DNA from: Sulfurovum sp.
GTDB lineage: Bacteria; Campylobacterota; Campylobacteria; Campylobacterales; Sulfurovaceae
NCBI GenBank assembly: GCA_021159425.1
Contig: JAGGRU010000098.1
Location: forward strand, 1 to 8,932
Direction of reading: 5' to 3'
Length of the DNA: 8,932 nt
A program made the position numbers and the translations under genes. The notes below the pieces were generated by a model. It did no database searches and was not told the DNA's origin. It worked only from the letters and a program-made list of their open reading frames with translations. Each line of letters starts with the position of its first letter. The stretch's first letter is position 1. This document shows positions 5,610-8,932 of this stretch, piece by piece.

Positions 5610-5662
5610 GTAGGGTCGGTTTACCGACCACTATATTATTTTGGTCGGTAAACCGACCCTAC
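5610..5662. repeat. REPIN-like element, copy 2: two inverted GTAG-headed REP palindromes
   Basis: Both 20-base arms are identical to copy 1: 5610-5629 and 5643-5662, with a 13-base spacer (5630-5642). The spacers differ at the ends but share the core TATATTAT in the same orientation, and both copies are followed by AG. It occupies nearly all of the 60-base convergent gap between the phosphatase gene (stop ends at 5608) and bamA (stop codon begins at 5669 on the minus strand). In RNA from either side it would form a 20 bp hairpin or two small ones, so it could act as a shared 3' end structure; no clear T-run follows on either strand. Confidence 0.9.
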
Positions 5663-5668
5663 AGAAAA

Positions 5669-8026
5669 TTAAAACTTCGTTCCCATAGAAAATTCAAATG
5701 TTGCTTTTTCATCCCAGACTTCTTCACTAATCGGATAAGCAAATACAAGATTAATAGGTCCAAATGCAGATTGCCACTCTAAAACAACACCTGTAGATGA
5801 TCGTTCAATGTCATCAAATTCTATGGGATCTTGCCCTGCAGCTCTACGTACAGGATCTGTGCCGATCACACCATAATCAAAGAAGAAAGCCAGTCTCATT
5901 TTTGCTGCTTCAGAGAGAGGAATACTTGCTTCAACCGTTGCAGAGGCACGTTCTGTACCACCAATTCTGTCTCCCAAAATATCATCGTCTGTTGCTGCTC
6001 TGGCAGTACCATCAAGGGTTTCTATAACCCTTGGAGAGATAGAATATGGATTATACCCTCTGACCGATCCTATACCACCCATAAAAATTCTCTCGGCAAT
6101 TGGGATATACTCATCATTTTGAGATATAATATTTGTATATCTTGCTTTAAATCTTAAAATAAGATCATAATCTACCCAGTCATTGATTCCATAGAATGCA
6201 CCAAAACGGGCATGTACTTTAGTGAAATCATCGAAGTCATTATAACCTCTATCAATATTTATTTGCTGCATATCTCCATCCATTTGTGCATACTCTCCAT
6301 TTACAGCTGCAATAAATCCTGATCTTGGCATATAGTAATCATCTGTATTGTCAAATTTCAAAGAGGCAAAACCGGAAATTTTTTCATACTGATCATTATA
6401 AAAGTTCACATTAATACTGCCTATCGGCTGATAATCTTCATTATATGTAGATTGATTATCAACATAACCCACACCTACTGAACCATAGAAGTGTCTTAAA
6501 AATTGTCTACCAACATTAAGTGCTCCACCAACCTGATCTTGTGTATAATCAATATATTCATAATCTCTTACATAAAAACTTATACCCATACTATACATAC
6601 TGTCCCATACCTTTGGATTTACAAAAGAGAGGTTATAGTTTTTTGAAATTTTTGAAATTTCAAAACCTAAAGTCGTGTTAAGTCCTGAACCAAATAAGTT
6701 TTTATCGGAAATAGATGCATTTACCATAAGTCCTTCATAAGACCCATAACCACCACCTGCAGAGATCGTACCCGTACTTGTCTCTTTCACTTTAACCAAA
6801 AGGTTGATCTTATCATCAGATACTCTTTGACTTTGAATATCTACTTTTTCAAAGAAACCGGTTCTTCCCAGTGCACTTTTAGAGTCTCTCAAGTCAGTCG
6901 CAGAAAATTTATCACCTGGGGCAAGATAGATATATCTACGAATAACTCTGTCTTTTGTAGTATCATTACCCGAGATCAATACATCATTGATCGTTACTTT
7001 TGACCCTGCTTTAAGATTATACTGTATATCAACCTGTTTCGTTTCCGGAATTTTATGCATATTTGGTGAAGCTTTTGCATAGGCATAACCGAGATCACCT
7101 GCTGCTGCTTCAAGCCTTTTCATGTCTTTACGCATTCTGTCAATATTAAAAATTCTACCTTTTTTAAGTCTAAGATCACTTATTAATGCCGAGGTATCAA
7201 GACCTGGAATACTTTGTGACACACTCACTTTACCTACTCGATATTGAACCCCTTCTTTGATCTGATAATCAATTTCCGCAGAGTATGAACTGTAATCCAC
7301 ACGCATCAAAGGCTTAGAGACAGTAGCATCCAAATAACCATGTTTCATATACGTCTCTTTAACTCTGAAAGCATCATATTCAAGTTGATCCACTTTTACT
7401 TCACCACTATGGAAATAAAATGGTATCCAGCCAAGCATGTCCTCTTCCTGGTTCACTATGCCTGTTTCAAGATCACTCTGACTTAACTCTTTAGCCCCTA
7501 TAAAATTAAGTTTTTTAATTTTAATTTTTTCACCTTTGTTCACATCAAAAACAACTGACATTGCACTATCCCCGATAGGCTTGACAGTTACTTCCACTAC
7601 AGAATCATAGTTACCTTTTGCTTCAAGCTGTGCGACAAGTGTTTTTTTTGCCTGGGCAACACGCGCTGCATCATAAAGATCACCTTTTTTAAGACCAAGG
7701 TTTTCTTTCAGCTTCTTGCCGTCATCACCGGAACCGTAGCCTTTGATCTCTATGTTTGCAACAGATCTTTTTTCATCAAAATGATAGGTAAGTGTACCAC
7801 CTTTTCTATCAACCCATACATCTTTAAAATACCCCTGTTCAAAGAAATTTTTAATAGAATCATCGATCTTTTCAGGATCCATTTGGTCACCAACACGGAT
7901 ATCTGCTACTTCCAGTGCCATAGAAGCAGAAAGGTGAGCAAGCCCTACAAATTTAATCTGTGTCACTTTTTGCGCCAGCAGTAAAGAGCCGACAAGCATC
8001 CAAGAAAGTATTATTCTGTTCATCAT
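5669..8026 (-). CDS. bamA: Outer membrane protein assembly factor BamA (Omp85 family)
   Basis: Central component of the BAM complex that folds and inserts beta-barrel proteins into the outer membrane. The 785-residue precursor has an N-terminal signal peptide (hydrophobic 4-18, cleavage probably after A18). Five POTRA domains follow at about 20-87, 88-166, 167-258, 264-340 and 343-415, each with the GY/G-F repeat pattern such as FFEQGYFKDVWV and LGRTGFFEKVDI. A 16-strand barrel spans about 420-785. The loop-6 signature VRGY is at 655-658, and the protein ends FEFSMGTKF with the C-terminal Phe of outer-membrane barrels. Of two adjacent ATG codons, 8026 is preferred: AAGG lies 6 bases before it on the minus strand. 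A TAAAAT (8059-8054, minus strand) is a possible -10. It is convergent with the phosphatase and divergent from tyrA, an order I recall from Campylobacter. Confidence 0.96.
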   Translation of the reverse strand: MMNRIILSWMLVGSLLLAQKVTQIKFVGLAHLSASMALEVADIRVGDQMDPEKIDDSIKNFFEQGYFKDVWVDRKGGTLTYHFDEKRSVANIEIKGYGSGDDGKKLKENLGLKKGDLYDAARVAQAKKTLVAQLEAKGNYDSVVEVTVKPIGDSAMSVVFDVNKGEKIKIKKLNFIGAKELSQSDLETGIVNQEEDMLGWIPFYFHSGEVKVDQLEYDAFRVKETYMKHGYLDATVSKPLMRVDYSSYSAEIDYQIKEGVQYRVGKVSVSQSIPGLDTSALISDLRLKKGRIFNIDRMRKDMKRLEAAAGDLGYAYAKASPNMHKIPETKQVDIQYNLKAGSKVTINDVLISGNDTTKDRVIRRYIYLAPGDKFSATDLRDSKSALGRTGFFEKVDIQSQRVSDDKINLLVKVKETSTGTISAGGGYGSYEGLMVNASISDKNLFGSGLNTTLGFEISKISKNYNLSFVNPKVWDSMYSMGISFYVRDYEYIDYTQDQVGGALNVGRQFLRHFYGSVGVGYVDNQSTYNEDYQPIGSINVNFYNDQYEKISGFASLKFDNTDDYYMPRSGFIAAVNGEYAQMDGDMQQINIDRGYNDFDDFTKVHARFGAFYGINDWVDYDLILRFKARYTNIISQNDEYIPIAERIFMGGIGSVRGYNPYSISPRVIETLDGTARAATDDDILGDRIGGTERASATVEASIPLSEAAKMRLAFFFDYGVIGTDPVRRAAGQDPIEFDDIERSSTGVVLEWQSAFGPINLVFAYPISEEVWDEKATFEFSMGTKF

Positions 8027-8101
8027 AGTTAACCTTGTTTATATTTTGCTATTATTTTATCTTTTTTTCAATAAGAGATTGCATAATAAAGAAAAAAATA
8101 A

Positions 8102-8110
8102 TGTTATAAT
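8102..8110 (+). promoter_or_regulatory. tyrA promoter: extended -10
   Basis: TGTTATAAT at 8102-8110 is a full-consensus extended -10 in the 109-base divergent gap between bamA and tyrA. It would start transcription near 8117, about 19 bases before the tyrA ATG. The upstream stretch is A/T-rich without a clear -35. Confidence 0.65.
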
Positions 8111-8135
8111 TCTCTTAAAAATATCTGGATAGCAA

Positions 8136-8932
8136 ATGGCAAGAACAAAAATAGGCATTATCGGTCTTGGGCTTATGGGTGGCTCACTCAGCATAGCACT
8201 TCAAAAGAGTTCAAAATCATTTTATTTTATAGGTCTGGATCACAATACAAAGCACTGTGCTGAGGCACTTGAGCTGGGTTTAGTGAATGAAATTGTATAT
8301 ACACTCGATGAAATAAGCTCTTGTGATATTATTCTTTTGACCATTCCTGTAGATGGTATTATTGCTGTTTCAAAACAGTTTAAAACTCTTGATCCTCAAT
8401 GCACTATTATCGATTTTGGCAGTACAAAAGAAAAGATATCCGACTCTATTCCTAAAGAGATAAGAGCAAATTTTGTGACTGCACACCCTATGACAGGTAC
8501 TGAAAAGTTTGGTCCTTCTGCCGCAATCTCTGATCTTTATACAGATAAAACCGTTGTACTTTGTGACTTGGAAAAAAGTGGAGAATATCAACAAAACATA
8601 GCTAAAAAACTCTTTTTAGACATGAAAATGCAACTTGTTTTCATGGGTGCAAAAGAGCATGACAGACATGCAGCCTTTATTTCACATATGCCGCATGCAG
8701 TGAGTTATTCTCTTGCCAATGCAGTGATGAAACAAGAAGCAGCAAACAGCATTGTTGCACTTGCAGCCGGTGGTTTTAAAGATATGAGTCGTATTGCCAA
8801 ATCTTCACCAAATATGTGGGAAGATATTTTTAGACAAAATAAGAGTAATCTACTCGAAGCCATTGATTCGTTTCAGGCTGAACTTGAAAAGTGTCAAAAG
8901 ATGGTAGAGAACGAAGAGTGGGAAACGTTAAA
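8136..8932 (+). CDS. tyrA: Prephenate dehydrogenase TyrA, 3' end cut by window
   Basis: NAD(P)-dependent oxidative decarboxylation of prephenate to 4-hydroxyphenylpyruvate in tyrosine synthesis, in the cytoplasm. The open frame gives 265 residues to the window edge, with the family's usual total near 275, so it is almost complete. The N-terminal Rossmann domain has GLGLMG (10-15) and D35 at the end of the second strand, the latter suggesting NAD rather than NADP. DFGSTKEKI and HPMTGTEKFGP are the conserved substrate-site motifs. The helical domain contains HDRHAAFISHMPHA with the family's conserved histidines. There is no chorismate mutase or ACT domain in the visible part, so it is the monofunctional type. 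Start at ATG 8136 with a weak GGA (8127-8129) upstream; no in-frame alternative fits the nucleotide-binding strand better. Confidence 0.94.
   Translation, partial: MARTKIGIIGLGLMGGSLSIALQKSSKSFYFIGLDHNTKHCAEALELGLVNEIVYTLDEISSCDIILLTIPVDGIIAVSKQFKTLDPQCTIIDFGSTKEKISDSIPKEIRANFVTAHPMTGTEKFGPSAAISDLYTDKTVVLCDLEKSGEYQQNIAKKLFLDMKMQLVFMGAKEHDRHAAFISHMPHAVSYSLANAVMKQEAANSIVALAAGGFKDMSRIAKSSPNMWEDIFRQNKSNLLEAIDSFQAELEKCQKMVENEEWETL

Noticed and set aside
800..5662. The two palindromic elements as CRISPR repeats or as the ends of one composite transposon
   Set aside because: They are 4.8 kb apart with no spacer series, and the DNA between is conserved housekeeping genes without a transposase.
6640..6670. 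AT-rich palindromic-looking stretch with repeated GAAATTT inside bamA
   Set aside because: It is explained by the repeated residues ISKISK in a barrel strand region and by low GC content.

Overview
The window looks like a chromosomal housekeeping region of a Campylobacterota (epsilonproteobacterial) genome, probably a free-living Sulfurovum/Sulfurimonas-type organism. Three things point there. The DNA is AT-rich. One gene is an unmistakable orthologue of the orphan regulator HsrA (H. pylori HP1043) / CosR (C. jejuni). The run folB-hsrA-ferredoxin-Ppx/GppA phosphatase and the divergent pair bamA/tyrA both match gene orders I recall from Campylobacter. The genus is inferred, not shown.

Layout. 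On the minus strand, nadA (857-1864) is followed by nadC (1-788, cut by the window edge), which are successive NAD-biosynthesis steps. From a shared promoter region, plsY (phospholipid synthesis) and folB (folate synthesis) run on the plus strand. Next comes hsrA with its own extended -10 promoter and a downstream hairpin terminator. Then come a 2[4Fe-4S] ferredoxin of the YfhL type and a Ppx/GppA-family phosphatase, only 8 bases apart and probably cotranscribed. bamA (outer-membrane assembly) runs convergently on the minus strand, and tyrA (prephenate dehydrogenase) runs divergently from bamA and leaves the window. Coding density is very high and no gap between genes exceeds about 160 bases. 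No RNA gene, transposase, CRISPR array or defence gene was seen.

The structure the genes do not explain is a pair of nearly identical 53-54 bp elements at 800-853 and 5610-5662. Each is a perfect 20 bp inverted repeat around a 13-14 base spacer. Each 20-mer is a four-base GTAG head plus a 7+2+7 palindrome. This is the architecture of REP sequences paired as a REPIN, the class mobilised by RAYT (TnpA-REP) transposases. One copy fills the nadA-nadC gap and the other fills the ppx/bamA convergent gap. Other points are the missing phospho-acceptor Asp in HsrA, a candidate HsrA autoregulatory direct repeat on its own promoter, a symmetrical back-to-back -10 arrangement between nadA and plsY, and a hairpin at the start of the ferredoxin leader. 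I found no new multi-gene system; the REPIN family is the best lead.
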